The notes under the pieces were generated by a model. It made no database searches. It had not been told where the DNA came from and worked only from the letters and a program-made list of their open reading frames with translations. From Oribacterium sp. KHPX15 (lineage in GTDB: Bacteria; Bacillota; Clostridia; Lachnospirales; Lachnospiraceae): DNA of 64,000 nucleotides. The position numbers and the translations under genes are program-made. Shown one piece after another: positions 7,860 through 16,564 of the stretch (positions within the stretch are counted from its first letter, which is position 1; every line of letters starts with the position of its first letter). The stretch is from assembly GCF_900107835.1 (NCBI RefSeq), contig NZ_FNRG01000022.1:1-64000 (forward strand). The letters are read 5' to 3'.

Positions 7860-9401
7860 ATGGTCAAAAATGTACTGGAGTATCTGGAAGCCTCTGAAGC
7901 GGGATTTCCGGATAAAAATGCTTACATGGATAAAAACGGCAAAATAACCTTTGGAGATTTAGGTGACAGGGCGAGGAGGCTTGGAAGCTTTCTCGCCCGT
8001 AAATCTGTTAAAGGAAAACCTGTAGCCGTATTCATGGAAAAATCGGTGGATATGATTCTCGGATTTATGGGAACAGTCTATGCCGGCGGCTTTTACTGTC
8101 CCATAGACGTGACCATGCCGGAGGAAAGGATACGTACTATTTTTTCGGTGCTGAAGCCCGCGGTTGTTCTGACCCGGGAGTCAGATCGTGAGAAAGTAGC
8201 TAAACTCTTCAGCGTAGGAGACAGCAATACAGATACCGATGTTATCATCTATGAGGAGGCTATACAGTATCAGGTTAATGTTTCCGTCCTGAACTCAATC
8301 AGGAAAAGAAGTGTTGACTCTGACCCGCTTTACGTACTTTTCACCAGCGGATCCACAGGCGTTCCCAAGGGTGTTGTAGTACCTCACAGAGTCATGATCA
8401 ACAACATGGAGTGGCTGGAAAAGGAATATCACTTCACATCGGAAGAGGTGCTTGGCAACCAGGTGCCTTTCTATTTTGATGTGTCAGATCATGATATCTA
8501 CAGTGTATTGAAATTCGGCTGCAGCATGGTTATCGTGCCGCCTGAATATTTCGCTTTCCCGGTGAAGCTTGTACAGTTCCTGAATGAATATAAGGTGACA
8601 GCCATTTTCTGGGTGCCTTTTGCACTCTGTATGGCAGCAAATCTTGACGCCTTTAAGGCAGAGGTACCGAAGTATCTGAAGTACATCTTCTTTGCCGGTG
8701 AAGTTATGCCGGTGAAGCAGCTGAACTACTGGCGGAAACATTTGCCTGATTCACTTTATGCCAACATGTACGGACCCACGGAAACTTATGTGTGCACTTA
8801 CTATAATCTGGACCGTGAGTTTAGGGACGATGAATCACTCCCCATAGGTTTTCCTGTCAGATATGCGGACATACTGGTACTTGACGAGAAGGGAGAATTA
8901 GTGGAACCGACTGAAGACGGATCCGAAAGCCGACAGGGCGAGCTTTGTGCCAGGGGATGTACATTAGCACTTGGCTATATGAACAGCCCTGAGAAAACAG
9001 CGGAAAGGTTTGTTCAGAATCCCCTTCAGAAAGGCTGGCCGGAGATCATCTACAGAACCGGCGACATAGTCCGCTACAACTCCCGCGGAGAGCTTGAATA
9101 TCTTAGCCGGAAGGATTTTCAGATCAAGCATCTCGGCTACAGGATCGAGCTTGGTGAAATAGAAACTGCAGCCGGAGCAGTGCAGGGAGTCGAAACCTGT
9201 GCCTGCGTCTATGACATGGGACGAAAGATGATAGTTCTGGTGTATTCCGGAGAAGAGATTTCGAAACGTGATATGCTCCGCGCCCTGGAATCGAAAATCC
9301 CGAAATACATGCTGCCGAACAGGGTGCTTCACCTGGAGGAACTCCCTCACAATGCAAACGGAAAAATCGACAGGAAGAAGCTTGAGGGGATGGTGGTTTA
9401 A
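7860..9401 (+). CDS. dltA: Amino-acid adenylating ligase (DltA-like)
   Basis: A 513-residue stand-alone adenylation enzyme. It has the P-loop-like FTSGSTGVPKG motif, NMYGPTE, YRTGDIV and the C-terminal catalytic Lys in NANGKIDRK. The pocket Asp that binds the substrate amino group is present in FYFDVSD, fitting an amino-acid substrate. Length and lack of a fused carrier match DltA, which activates D-Ala and loads it on the carrier encoded at 4165. GGAGG precedes the ATG and the gene follows the small secreted protein gene by 13 bases. The gene order (carrier, MBOAT, SGNH, secreted protein, ligase) differs from the classical dltABCD, so the activated residue could differ from D-Ala. Confidence 0.85.
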   Translation: MVKNVLEYLEASEAGFPDKNAYMDKNGKITFGDLGDRARRLGSFLARKSVKGKPVAVFMEKSVDMILGFMGTVYAGGFYCPIDVTMPEERIRTIFSVLKPAVVLTRESDREKVAKLFSVGDSNTDTDVIIYEEAIQYQVNVSVLNSIRKRSVDSDPLYVLFTSGSTGVPKGVVVPHRVMINNMEWLEKEYHFTSEEVLGNQVPFYFDVSDHDIYSVLKFGCSMVIVPPEYFAFPVKLVQFLNEYKVTAIFWVPFALCMAANLDAFKAEVPKYLKYIFFAGEVMPVKQLNYWRKHLPDSLYANMYGPTETYVCTYYNLDREFRDDESLPIGFPVRYADILVLDEKGELVEPTEDGSESRQGELCARGCTLALGYMNSPEKTAERFVQNPLQKGWPEIIYRTGDIVRYNSRGELEYLSRKDFQIKHLGYRIELGEIETAAGAVQGVETCACVYDMGRKMIVLVYSGEEISKRDMLRALESKIPKYMLPNRVLHLEELPHNANGKIDRKKLEGMVV

Positions 9402-9561
9402 TATCCCATCATTTCAAGCATCAGGACATATTTATCATTTAATAATAATTTTATAGCAATCGACAAAGGATAGTTCTATACCTCCCCGGTTTAGTTGTGC
9501 ATTATTTATAAATATTATCTTGTTATTATCTTTTTGTAGTTAATATTTTCTATTTTTGTAC

Positions 9562-9590
9562 ATGACAAAAAATTATCAATAGTGTATAAT
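9562..9590 (+). promoter_or_regulatory. Strong promoter of the alcohol dehydrogenase gene
   Basis: ATGACA (9562-9567), a 17-base spacer and a perfect TATAAT (9585-9590). A perfect AAGGAGG follows at 9626-9632. Together with the gene's regular, apparently optimised codons, this suggests high expression. Confidence 0.8.
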
Positions 9591-9638
9591 GAACATAATT
9601 TAGCTCGATAATTTTTTAACAATTTAAGGAGGTATTAT

Positions 9639-10706
9639 ATGAAGGGTTTTGCAATGCTTAAGATTGGCGAGGTAGGCTGGATTGAGAAGGATCGTCCGGC
9701 TTGCGGACCTATGGACGCTATCTGCCGTCCTCTGGCAATCGCTATCTGTACATCTGATGTACATACTGTTTGGGAGGGTGCAGTAGGTGACCGTCACAAT
9801 ATGATCCTTGGTCATGAGGGATGCGCCGAAGTCGTTGAAGTAGGAAGCATGGTTAAGGACTTTAAGCCGGGTGACAAGGTTCTGGTTCCCGCCATCACAC
9901 CTGACTGGAATTCACTTGAGGCACAGGCTGGCTATTCAATGCATTCAAACGGAATGCTTGCAGGCTGGAAGTTCTCAAACTTCAAGGATGGTCTTGATTC
10001 AGAGTTTTTCCATGTTAATGACGCCGACGGTAACCTTGCTCACATGCCAGAGGGTATGACTCTCGAGGATGCCTGCATGCTTTCAGACATGGTTCCTACA
10101 GGTTTCCATGGTGTAGAGCTTGCTGACGTACAGTTTGGTGATACAGTTCTCGTTATAGGTATCGGCCCTGTAGGTCTCATGAGTGTTGCGGGTGCACGTC
10201 TCCGCGGTGCTTCACGTATCATCGCAGTAGGCACACGTCCTAAATGCGTAGAAGCAGCTAAGTTCTACGGTGCAGACGAGTTCATCAGCTACAAGGACGG
10301 AACCATCGAGGAGCAGGTTCTCGCCAAGACAAACGGCAAGGGTGTTGACAGAGTCATCGTTGCAGGCGGCGGAGTTAAGACATTTGAATCAGCTGTTAAG
10401 GCTCTTAAGGCAGGCGGAAAGATCGGTAATGTAAACTACCTTGGAAGCGGTGATTTCGTTACAATTCCTCGTGTTGAATGGGGTGTTGGTATGGGTCACA
10501 AGCAGATCGCAGGCGGACTTATGCCGGGCGGAAGACTTCGTATGGAGAAGCTCGGAGCACTTGTTTCTTCAGGAAAGCTTGATGTAAGCAAACTTTCAAC
10601 ACATGTATTCCACGGTTGGGAGCACATTCCTGAGGCACTTCAGCTTATGAAGGATAAGCCTGCAGAGCTCATCAAGCCTGTTGTTATCCTTGATAACCAG
10701 CCGTAA
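9639..10706 (+). CDS. NADP-dependent zinc secondary alcohol dehydrogenase
   Basis: The 355-residue medium-chain dehydrogenase aligns closely with the Thermoanaerobacter brockii / Clostridium beijerinckii secondary ADH type. The catalytic zinc ligands fall at the same numbers: Cys37 (ICTSDVH), His59-Glu60 (GHEGC) and Asp150 (MLSDMVPTG). The nucleotide fold has the GIGPVGLM glycine motif, and a following VGTRPKC loop corresponds to the NADP-phosphate binding loop of TbADH. It should interconvert secondary alcohols and ketones or short aldehydes with NADP(H) in the cytoplasm. No structural-zinc lobe of the four-Cys type is seen, as expected for this branch. Single gene with strong promoter and hairpin terminator. 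Confidence 0.92.
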   Translation: MKGFAMLKIGEVGWIEKDRPACGPMDAICRPLAIAICTSDVHTVWEGAVGDRHNMILGHEGCAEVVEVGSMVKDFKPGDKVLVPAITPDWNSLEAQAGYSMHSNGMLAGWKFSNFKDGLDSEFFHVNDADGNLAHMPEGMTLEDACMLSDMVPTGFHGVELADVQFGDTVLVIGIGPVGLMSVAGARLRGASRIIAVGTRPKCVEAAKFYGADEFISYKDGTIEEQVLAKTNGKGVDRVIVAGGGVKTFESAVKALKAGGKIGNVNYLGSGDFVTIPRVEWGVGMGHKQIAGGLMPGGRLRMEKLGALVSSGKLDVSKLSTHVFHGWEHIPEALQLMKDKPAELIKPVVILDNQP

Positions 10707-10748
10707 TCATTTTAATTTCTATTCCTCTTAGATTTATTATGATATCCC

Positions 10749-10768
10749 GGGCGGTCTCAGGACCGCCC
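10749..10768 (+). terminator. Hairpin terminator after the alcohol dehydrogenase gene
   Basis: A perfect 8-bp GC-rich stem, GGGCGGTC with GACCGCCC, around TCAG. The following T tract is weak. Confidence 0.7.
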
Positions 10769-10872
10769 TGATTTAGTATTTATTCAAATTGATATATTGT
10801 ATCAGGATGCGTCAGTGGATTATAAGCAAGATATAGTTCATGCAGCGGTTTTTGTTTTACAGGAGTTTGTTG

Positions 10873-11898
10873 ATGAAGATTTTATTGGTATCAGGGTTTC
10901 TCGGGGCCGGAAAAACCACATTTATAAAGGAACTTATAAAGAGAACCGGGACTCACCCTGTGATCATGGAAAATGAATATGGCGATAACAATCTGGATTC
11001 CCTGGAGCTCCGGAACGATACCGCCAAAGAAGATGACATTCAGGTCATGGAATTTATGGAGGGATGTGTCTGCTGTACCATGAAGGACAGCTTTGCAAAT
11101 TCCGTATTTACCATCTTTTCATCTCTTGACCCTGAGTATCTCATCATTGAACCCACCGGTGTCGGAAGACTCAGCAATATAATCAATAATTTACAGCCTT
11201 TTCTCCACGGCAGCATCAGTCTTTTGAAACCTGCAGTGGTTCTTTCTCCGGAAAATTTCCAACAGAATATGAAGGAGTGGCCTGAGCTTTACAGGGATCA
11301 GGTTGCCAATGCTGAGACCGTTGTTTTTTCCAAGTGTGAACATGCTTCCACGGAAGTCCTTGAGCAAGTATCTGCTATGATAAGAGATATAAATCCACAC
11401 GCTGAGATCATAGGGTCACATTATTCAAACATGAGTGATGAATGGTGGATGTCTCTTATGGGTTTGGGAGATACTTCTGATAATACTTCCGAAATTACTG
11501 CCATACCGGGTTCAGGGTCTGATTCATTATCAGGAGATTCTGCCGGTGAGGCAGTTGCAAAGGATGAATTCACACAGGTAAGCATTAGCCGGACAGAGCT
11601 TCATAATCCTGCTGAACTTGTAATGTTCCTTGAAGACTGCCTTCACAATGAATTCGGGCATATGGCAAGAGCCAAGGGGACAGTGATGATCGATGGAGAA
11701 ATGCTCAGATTCGATCTTGCGGACCGTATGTATGCCATAACATCTTCACCTGACACAAAGTGTCAGTGTGTATTCATCGGACAGTACCTGGACGAAAAGA
11801 AGATAAGGCAGCGTCTGTGCGGTGGAACAAAGGTTGTCCGGAAGATACAACAGATTCCGCAGAGAAGATTAAAAGCTGCAGTAAATGATATATGGTGA
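10873..11898 (+). CDS. CobW/COG0523-family GTP-binding metallochaperone-like protein
   Basis: A 341-residue G3E-type GTPase. The Walker A motif SGFLGAGKTT lies at the very N-terminus (Gly8-Thr15). The metal-binding CxCC motif GCVCCT follows (Cys65, Cys67, Cys68), then a Walker B-like IIEPTGVG. The C-terminal third (after a Ser/Gly-rich linker near residue 215) is a CobW C-terminal domain. Family members deliver zinc, cobalt or another metal, or insert it into partner enzymes. The zinc ADH upstream is a possible but unproven client. ATG 10873 is preceded by AGGAG and yields the P-loop at the expected place; an in-frame start at 10840 has no such site. Confidence 0.88.
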   Translation: MKILLVSGFLGAGKTTFIKELIKRTGTHPVIMENEYGDNNLDSLELRNDTAKEDDIQVMEFMEGCVCCTMKDSFANSVFTIFSSLDPEYLIIEPTGVGRLSNIINNLQPFLHGSISLLKPAVVLSPENFQQNMKEWPELYRDQVANAETVVFSKCEHASTEVLEQVSAMIRDINPHAEIIGSHYSNMSDEWWMSLMGLGDTSDNTSEITAIPGSGSDSLSGDSAGEAVAKDEFTQVSISRTELHNPAELVMFLEDCLHNEFGHMARAKGTVMIDGEMLRFDLADRMYAITSSPDTKCQCVFIGQYLDEKKIRQRLCGGTKVVRKIQQIPQRRLKAAVNDIW

Positions 11899-11911
11899 AA
11901 GATTGATTCAG

Positions 11912-11956
11912 GCTCATTTGTGGTAAATACATACCGCAAATGAGCTTGTTTTTTTA
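11912..11956 (+). terminator. Rho-independent terminator of the CobW-family gene
   Basis: A 14-bp stem (11912-11925 with 11932-11945, one G-U pair) followed by a long T run. Confidence 0.9.
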
Positions 11957-12060
11957 TATTTTTCCTTTTGGACAATACTGAAATCAGAACAGTATAATTT
12001 AAATAAAACCTATACAAACGACTGTATCTAAACTATGATTCCAGTATAATTGTTTAGACA

Positions 12061-12150
12061 GCCGATCAGATCTGCATCTGTATGTCGGATAAAAACCGCG
12101 AAAAGCAGGTGTTTACAAATGAGCCAATTAGATTAGCATCTGTATGTCAG
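12061..12150. repeat. Imperfect direct repeat pair upstream of the HAD nucleotidase gene
   Basis: Two 28-base copies at 12061-12088 and 12123-12150 share GCATCTGTATGTC and neighbouring positions, 62 bases apart. They lie between the CobW terminator and the gene at 12195 and may be a regulator binding array or a decayed repeat. Confidence 0.55.
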
Positions 12151-12194
12151 AAATAAGCGGCGCATAACATGCGCCTATAGAGGGAAGAATAGTT

Positions 12195-12797
12195 ATGAAA
12201 ATATATGTGGATTTTGATGATTGTCTCTGCGAAACCGCCAGAGCATTCACAGTAATTGCAGAAAGACTTTTCGGGAAGAAAGTTCCCTATGAAGATGTAC
12301 GGTTTTTTAATCTTAAAAGTTCCTTTGATCTTACGGATGAAGAATATGAAAAAATGATGATAGAAGGGCATCTTCCCGAGATCCTTTTATCCTATGAGGA
12401 AACACCCGGAGCATCGGAAGTCCTTAATGCGTGGATCGATCAGGGGCATGAAGTTTCTATCATTACCGGTCGCCCTGCAAGTTCCTATGAGCACTCCAGA
12501 AAATGGCTTGACCAACATGGTCTTGATCGTGCCCGTCTTTTTACCCTCAACAAATATGGAAGAGACTCCTTTATCAAGAACAGTGAATTCAATCTGGAGC
12601 TTGAGGACTACTACAAAATGAAATTTGATTTTGCAGTAGAGGATTCACCCATGGCTTTCAGATTTTTTGATCATATGCCGGACCTGAAGATCATGGTTTT
12701 TGATCGCCCCTGGAACCGGGAATGTGAGTTTCCAAACAAAAACTATACCCGATGTCCGGATTGGGAGTATATTAAAGAAAAAGTGAATGAAAAATAA
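12195..12797 (+). CDS. HAD-type 5'(3')-deoxyribonucleotidase family protein (NT5C-like)
   Basis: A 200-residue HAD protein. Motif I, VDFDDCLCET, lies at the N-terminus (Asp6, Asp8), the motif II threonine is in SIITGRPAS, and a late acidic AVEDSPMAF motif follows. The pattern and length fit the NT5C family (5' nucleotidase, deoxy, cytosolic C type), which dephosphorylates (deoxy)nucleoside monophosphates. The substrate is inferred only from the family. GAGGGAAG precedes the ATG. The next gene starts about 50 bases downstream with no terminator between. Confidence 0.8.
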   Translation: MKIYVDFDDCLCETARAFTVIAERLFGKKVPYEDVRFFNLKSSFDLTDEEYEKMMIEGHLPEILLSYEETPGASEVLNAWIDQGHEVSIITGRPASSYEHSRKWLDQHGLDRARLFTLNKYGRDSFIKNSEFNLELEDYYKMKFDFAVEDSPMAFRFFDHMPDLKIMVFDRPWNRECEFPNKNYTRCPDWEYIKEKVNEK

Positions 12798-12849
12798 ATA
12801 ATTGAATAAAAAAGTGAATAAATAATAAAAAAAGAAACGGAGTACTATT

Positions 12850-13854
12850 ATGAAAAAAAGAACTATTACCGCGATATTGCTGATCACAGCATTATCATTA
12901 ACACCTGTATTTTCTACATATGCAGATACGCAGGGGATTTCTGAAACTACATCGGAAACATTTCCGACAGTCCCTGCGACTGAAAGCACGGATACCTATA
13001 CAACCGGTGTGACACAAACAGAAAATGTACCGAAAGCAGAAGAAACATTGTCAGAGGAAGAAATCCTTCGGGAGCAGCAAAACAGAGCATGGCTTGCGGA
13101 ACAGGAAAGGCTTCAGGAAGAGGCTCTTCGTGCTCAAAGAATAGGAGATTTTTATAAGGATTCTGTTGTTATAGGAGATTCTGTAGCAGAGGACTTTTCC
13201 CGTTATGCTGTAAGAAATTCTGCATTACCCATATTCCAGAATCTTAAGTTCCTCACCAGAGTAAGTTACTCGGTTCATAACGCCTTTATGGCGATTTCCG
13301 GCAAATCCAAACATCCCATATATCAGGGACAGCAGATGTACGCCTGGGATTCCTTAAAGCTTATGGGAGCAAAACACATTTATACTTTCTTTGGACTGAA
13401 CGACCTTTGGGGTGGTGTGGACGGCACTGTGGCTAAGTATCTTCAGTATCTTGCAAAGATACAGCAGGAAATTCCCGGTATAAAGATTACTATTGTAAGT
13501 ACAACACCTATTTATGTTTATGCCAAAGAGGAATTTAACAATGACACCATCCGTGCATTTAATGCAAAGATGGCAGCATTGGCCGCAGAAAACGGTTGGG
13601 GATATCTTGATGTAGCGTCACGGCTCTATGACAGTGAGGGAAATCTCGCAAAACAATATTGCAGCGATAAAGGTATTCACCAGACAAACGCAGCTTACAA
13701 GCATTGGCATGCCGCCTTTGAGGAGTATGCCGAGGCACACCTCAATGATGATCAGAATGCTAAGCATGAAGATAAGCATGATAATAAGCAAGATGAAAAT
13801 CTTGATAATAATCGGGATACATCCTTGGATAATGGGAATGGGGATTTGTCATGA
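12850..13854 (+). CDS. Secreted SGNH/GDSL hydrolase
   Basis: A 334-residue exported protein with a signal peptide ending at the TYA-D boundary (about residue 25), then a Thr/Glu-rich linker and a helical EEQERLQEEA stretch. The SGNH domain has Ser111 in VVIGDSVAED, FGLNDLWGG as block III, and Asp273/His277 in DKGIHQTN, so the catalytic set is complete. It probably removes acyl groups from a surface glycan or peptidoglycan. The C-terminus is a charged tail of DKH/DN-type repeats. The stop codon overlaps the ATG of the next gene (ATGA), so the two are translationally coupled. Confidence 0.85.
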   Translation: MKKRTITAILLITALSLTPVFSTYADTQGISETTSETFPTVPATESTDTYTTGVTQTENVPKAEETLSEEEILREQQNRAWLAEQERLQEEALRAQRIGDFYKDSVVIGDSVAEDFSRYAVRNSALPIFQNLKFLTRVSYSVHNAFMAISGKSKHPIYQGQQMYAWDSLKLMGAKHIYTFFGLNDLWGGVDGTVAKYLQYLAKIQQEIPGIKITIVSTTPIYVYAKEEFNNDTIRAFNAKMAALAAENGWGYLDVASRLYDSEGNLAKQYCSDKGIHQTNAAYKHWHAAFEEYAEAHLNDDQNAKHEDKHDNKQDENLDNNRDTSLDNGNGDLS

Positions 13855-14387
13855 GAGTTAACGCAGGAACCCGAAGTATTGGCGGTCCTTTTGGTGGTCT
13901 TTTAGGCTCCATACTCATGGTGATAATCGGAATAGCCTTTATCTTTTCATCATCATTTATAGCCAAACAAAATGCCTCATTAAAAGAACGCTGCACAGCA
14001 GAGGTTCAGGCAACAGTGATCGGTTTTGCAAGATCTGAAAGCTCAGATAATGGAAGCTCGAGTTCATCCGCAGTAACACCTGTTTTTGAATATGACTACA
14101 AAGGTACTACCTACTCATCTAATGCAAATTCCTATAGCAGTACCTTTAAAAACACTTTCAAAGTAGGGAACAGCTACACGATCTGCGTAGATCCTGACGA
14201 TCCTATGGAGTTTTATTCTGAGGATATTTCCAAATCAGACGGAACCTTCCTCAAGATATTCAGGTGGTTAGGAATTGGTCTTATAGTATTTGGAATCATG
14301 TCATTCATTATTTCCATAGTCATCGTGGTCGTGATCGGAGGAGCTGTGGGTCTCGCGATCATGGAACTCTTTAAGAAGAAAGAGTAG
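13851..14387 (+). CDS. DUF3592 membrane protein
   Basis: A 178-residue protein with a hydrophobic segment near residues 18-42, a roughly 80-residue external beta-rich domain and a long C-terminal hydrophobic region (about 140-172). The middle carries the DUF3592 pattern: VQATVIGF at its start, PVFEYDYKGTTY, then VGNSYTICVDPDDP. No function is established for the family. Its overlap with the SGNH hydrolase gene points to a shared envelope role. A poly-Ser stretch (about 65-72) sits in the external part. Confidence 0.8.
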   Translation: MRVNAGTRSIGGPFGGLLGSILMVIIGIAFIFSSSFIAKQNASLKERCTAEVQATVIGFARSESSDNGSSSSSAVTPVFEYDYKGTTYSSNANSYSSTFKNTFKVGNSYTICVDPDDPMEFYSEDISKSDGTFLKIFRWLGIGLIVFGIMSFIISIVIVVVIGGAVGLAIMELFKKKE

Positions 14388-14498
14388 ACGATAAACCAAT
14401 GAATTACTTGATGAATTCCAAAGAATTAGATATTTAAATTAAGATTGGTTAATGGAATCAAAACAGAAAAAAATTTACTCATAGTAATAAAGTTTAAT

Positions 14499-14526
14499 GG
14501 TCCCCGGAACATATGTTCCGGGGACC
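14499..14526. terminator. Perfect 28-base palindromic terminator
   Basis: Two perfect 14-base GC-rich arms meet at the centre ACATATGT, followed by ATTTTCG. It lies 111 bases after the DUF3592 stop and 32 bases before the mobile element, and could work in both directions. Confidence 0.75.
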
Positions 14527-14558
14527 ATTTTCGTGAAGAGATAGAAGATGAATAAAAC

Positions 14559-14883
14559 GTAACAGTTCAGCCGGGATGCCATATTTTCGCAGTGAACAAG
14601 GCATTACATTGACCCATATTCCGGTAATCAGCATTTGGGTCATCCTGAATGGCTGGTTACATTGACTTAATTTCAGGTAATCAGCATTTGGGTCATCCTG
14701 AATGGCTGGTTACATTGACTTAATTTCAGGTAATCAGCATTTGGGTCATCCTGAATGGCTGGTTACATTGACTTAGATTCTGAATACTGAGTTTTAAGGT
14801 CAATCAGTGGTTCCAATAACTCCGGATGGTGGGGAAAAGAGCCGACCACGGTCTTCGCGAACCATTGCCGGCTGAACTGTTAC
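14559..14883. mobile_element. Non-autonomous IS66-like element (MITE), 325 bp
   Basis: The ends are perfect 16-bp inverted repeats, GTAACAGTTCAGCCGG at 14559-14574 and its complement at 14868-14883. The octamer AATAAAAC occurs directly on both sides (14551-14558 and 14884-14891), a clean 8-bp target duplication. GTAA termini with 8-bp duplications are the hallmark of the IS66 family. No transposase frame is present, so it must be mobilised in trans. The interior carries 53-bp tandem repeats. Confidence 0.85.
14604..14776. repeat. 53-bp tandem repeats inside the IS66-like element
   Basis: Three full units (14604-14656, 14657-14709, 14710-14762) and a 14-base partial fourth. Units 2 and 3 are identical; unit 1 differs near its start. 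Each unit can fold: GTAATCAGC pairs with GCTGGTTAC, and TTCAGG with CCTGAA. A further copy lies at 1-50. Confidence 0.9.
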
Positions 14884-14891
14884 AATAAAAC

Positions 14892-15143
14892 ACCCTACAT
14901 TCTATAAATTCATTAAATTAATCTTGTCAATCCTCAATCAGGCTATTCTACCCATTCAATTTGAAAACCAAGAATTAAATCTTTATGTTTATCATTTAAG
15001 GTATCATTACAAATTGAAGTTCGTTACAATCCATCAGCTAATAATGCTTTACGTCAGATTTTAATCAAATTTATCGTTGCAATTGATAGTATGCCAATAT
15101 ACATTTGAATTGCACATACTATAAAGAATGATCCGGAGTACTT
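14892..15143. other. Intergenic DNA after the mobile element, no gene seen
   Basis: About 250 A/T-rich bases leading to the TPR protein gene. CACATACTATAAAG just before 15130 could contain its -10, but no confident -35 is visible. Confidence 0.4.
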
Positions 15144-16466
15144 ATGGAAAAGAAATCAAATTTAGTTTTAATCATTTCTATAGTGACAGTTTTACTTCTG
15201 GCAGCTCTTGTCGGGATACTGATATATTTCAATCTTCCGGCACAGCGCATCAGGCGAATGCTTAAGTCAGCCAATAAATATATAGCGGAAGAGAATTATG
15301 ACGAAGCGATCCTGACATTGCAGAAGATGATCGAAATAGATCCTAAAAATGAGAATCTATATATCCTTCTCGCCAGTACATATGAAAAAAATGGCGAAAA
15401 AGATAAAGAGATAAGTATCTTGCAGGAAGCCGTTGAAGTACTTCCGGAGGCAGTAAACTTGTCGGATGCACTTGAACAGGCATATACGAATGTCATCATA
15501 TCCGATAGCGAGGAAAGTCATTTCTACGATGCCGATGATAAATCTGTCACCGGATGGCAGTCTGTTAACGGTTCATGGAAGTATTTAAATAATGATGGTT
15601 CTTTTGTAACCTCTAGTTGGTATTGTATTGATGATGATAATGACGGCTATGGAAAATGGTATCGTTTTGATGAAAATGGAAATATGCTTACAGATACAAC
15701 CATCGATAACAGAAAAATCAACTCGAATGGTGCATGGTATATGGGTGAAGAAACCAATGAAATGTCAGGCTCAGTAACCCAATATACACCTATAGATGCG
15801 TCTATTTCAGGTATATATACATACCAATATAACATAAATGATTCCGGTAAATGGACACGCCCTTTCAATTTTGAATATAATTCAGTAATAATTGAATATA
15901 TAGATAATAACCATATTAAGGTAACTAAAATTAGTGATATTCGTGACGATAGTACCGGCGGTTTCGTAAGTAGACCTACGTCAGAGATATATTCCAGAGT
16001 TAGTGGTTCTGAATTTGGATATGTTACAAATACTATTATGGATGGTTATATGTCAATATTTACAATTAACCCATCTACAAACACAATTGTTTTCAGTGGT
16101 GAAGAAGATGGAGATAGCTACTATGCTAAAACCGATTCATTTAAACCACATGATGGTATTGTAGGAACATATTATGATCATTATATCGAAGATGCCGAAC
16201 ATGATGTTGAATTTGAAGTTACTTTAAATAATGACAATACCTATGGTGCCATGTTCTTTGGTGGAAAAAGAGGATTTACTAGTGCCGGTACATATGAATT
16301 AAATGGAAATAAACTCGTATTTGTAACCGATCCAGAGTATGGTGGTATTAAATATTTTGATAATGAAGACATTTATATAGAGAATGGACTTATTTACTTC
16401 GCTGGCCACGAATTTTCAGCAATTTATCGAGGAGACCCGTATTATTCAGAATCCTCGACGTATTAA
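15144..16466 (+). CDS. Membrane-anchored TPR protein with wall-binding repeats
   Basis: A 440-residue protein with one transmembrane helix at residues 8-30 and two to three TPR units (about 35-105, including AEENYDEAILTLQKMIEIDPKN). Choline-binding-type repeats (GWQSVNGSWKYLNNDGS, then GKWYRFDENGNMLTD) cover about 130-185, and a beta-rich C-terminal domain of unknown fold ends the protein. The TPR segment is clearly similar to that of the protein at 45940, so the two are paralogs with unrelated C-terminal domains. The chain should lie outside the membrane and bind the wall. CCGGAG precedes the ATG. No enzyme motif is seen. Confidence 0.8.
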   Translation: MEKKSNLVLIISIVTVLLLAALVGILIYFNLPAQRIRRMLKSANKYIAEENYDEAILTLQKMIEIDPKNENLYILLASTYEKNGEKDKEISILQEAVEVLPEAVNLSDALEQAYTNVIISDSEESHFYDADDKSVTGWQSVNGSWKYLNNDGSFVTSSWYCIDDDNDGYGKWYRFDENGNMLTDTTIDNRKINSNGAWYMGEETNEMSGSVTQYTPIDASISGIYTYQYNINDSGKWTRPFNFEYNSVIIEYIDNNHIKVTKISDIRDDSTGGFVSRPTSEIYSRVSGSEFGYVTNTIMDGYMSIFTINPSTNTIVFSGEEDGDSYYAKTDSFKPHDGIVGTYYDHYIEDAEHDVEFEVTLNNDNTYGAMFFGGKRGFTSAGTYELNGNKLVFVTDPEYGGIKYFDNEDIYIENGLIYFAGHEFSAIYRGDPYYSESSTY

Positions 16467-16517
16467 GATTTAAAACCTTTAATAATCAGATTTACTTCAC
16501 AATGAAGATAATCGTGC

Positions 16518-16549
16518 AAAAGGCGCTTGGTACATGTACCAAGCGCCTT
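16518..16549. terminator. Bidirectional terminator between convergent genes
   Basis: A perfect 32-base palindrome with A and T ends (AAAGGCGCTTGG arms) lies between the stop codons at 16466 (+) and 16565 (-). Confidence 0.9.
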
Positions 16550-16564
16550 TTGCTGAGCTAATGA

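Noticed and set aside
14604-14776. Regular repeats that might be a CRISPR array
   Set aside because: Units are directly joined with no variable spacers, are 53 bases long, and sit inside a transposon-like element.
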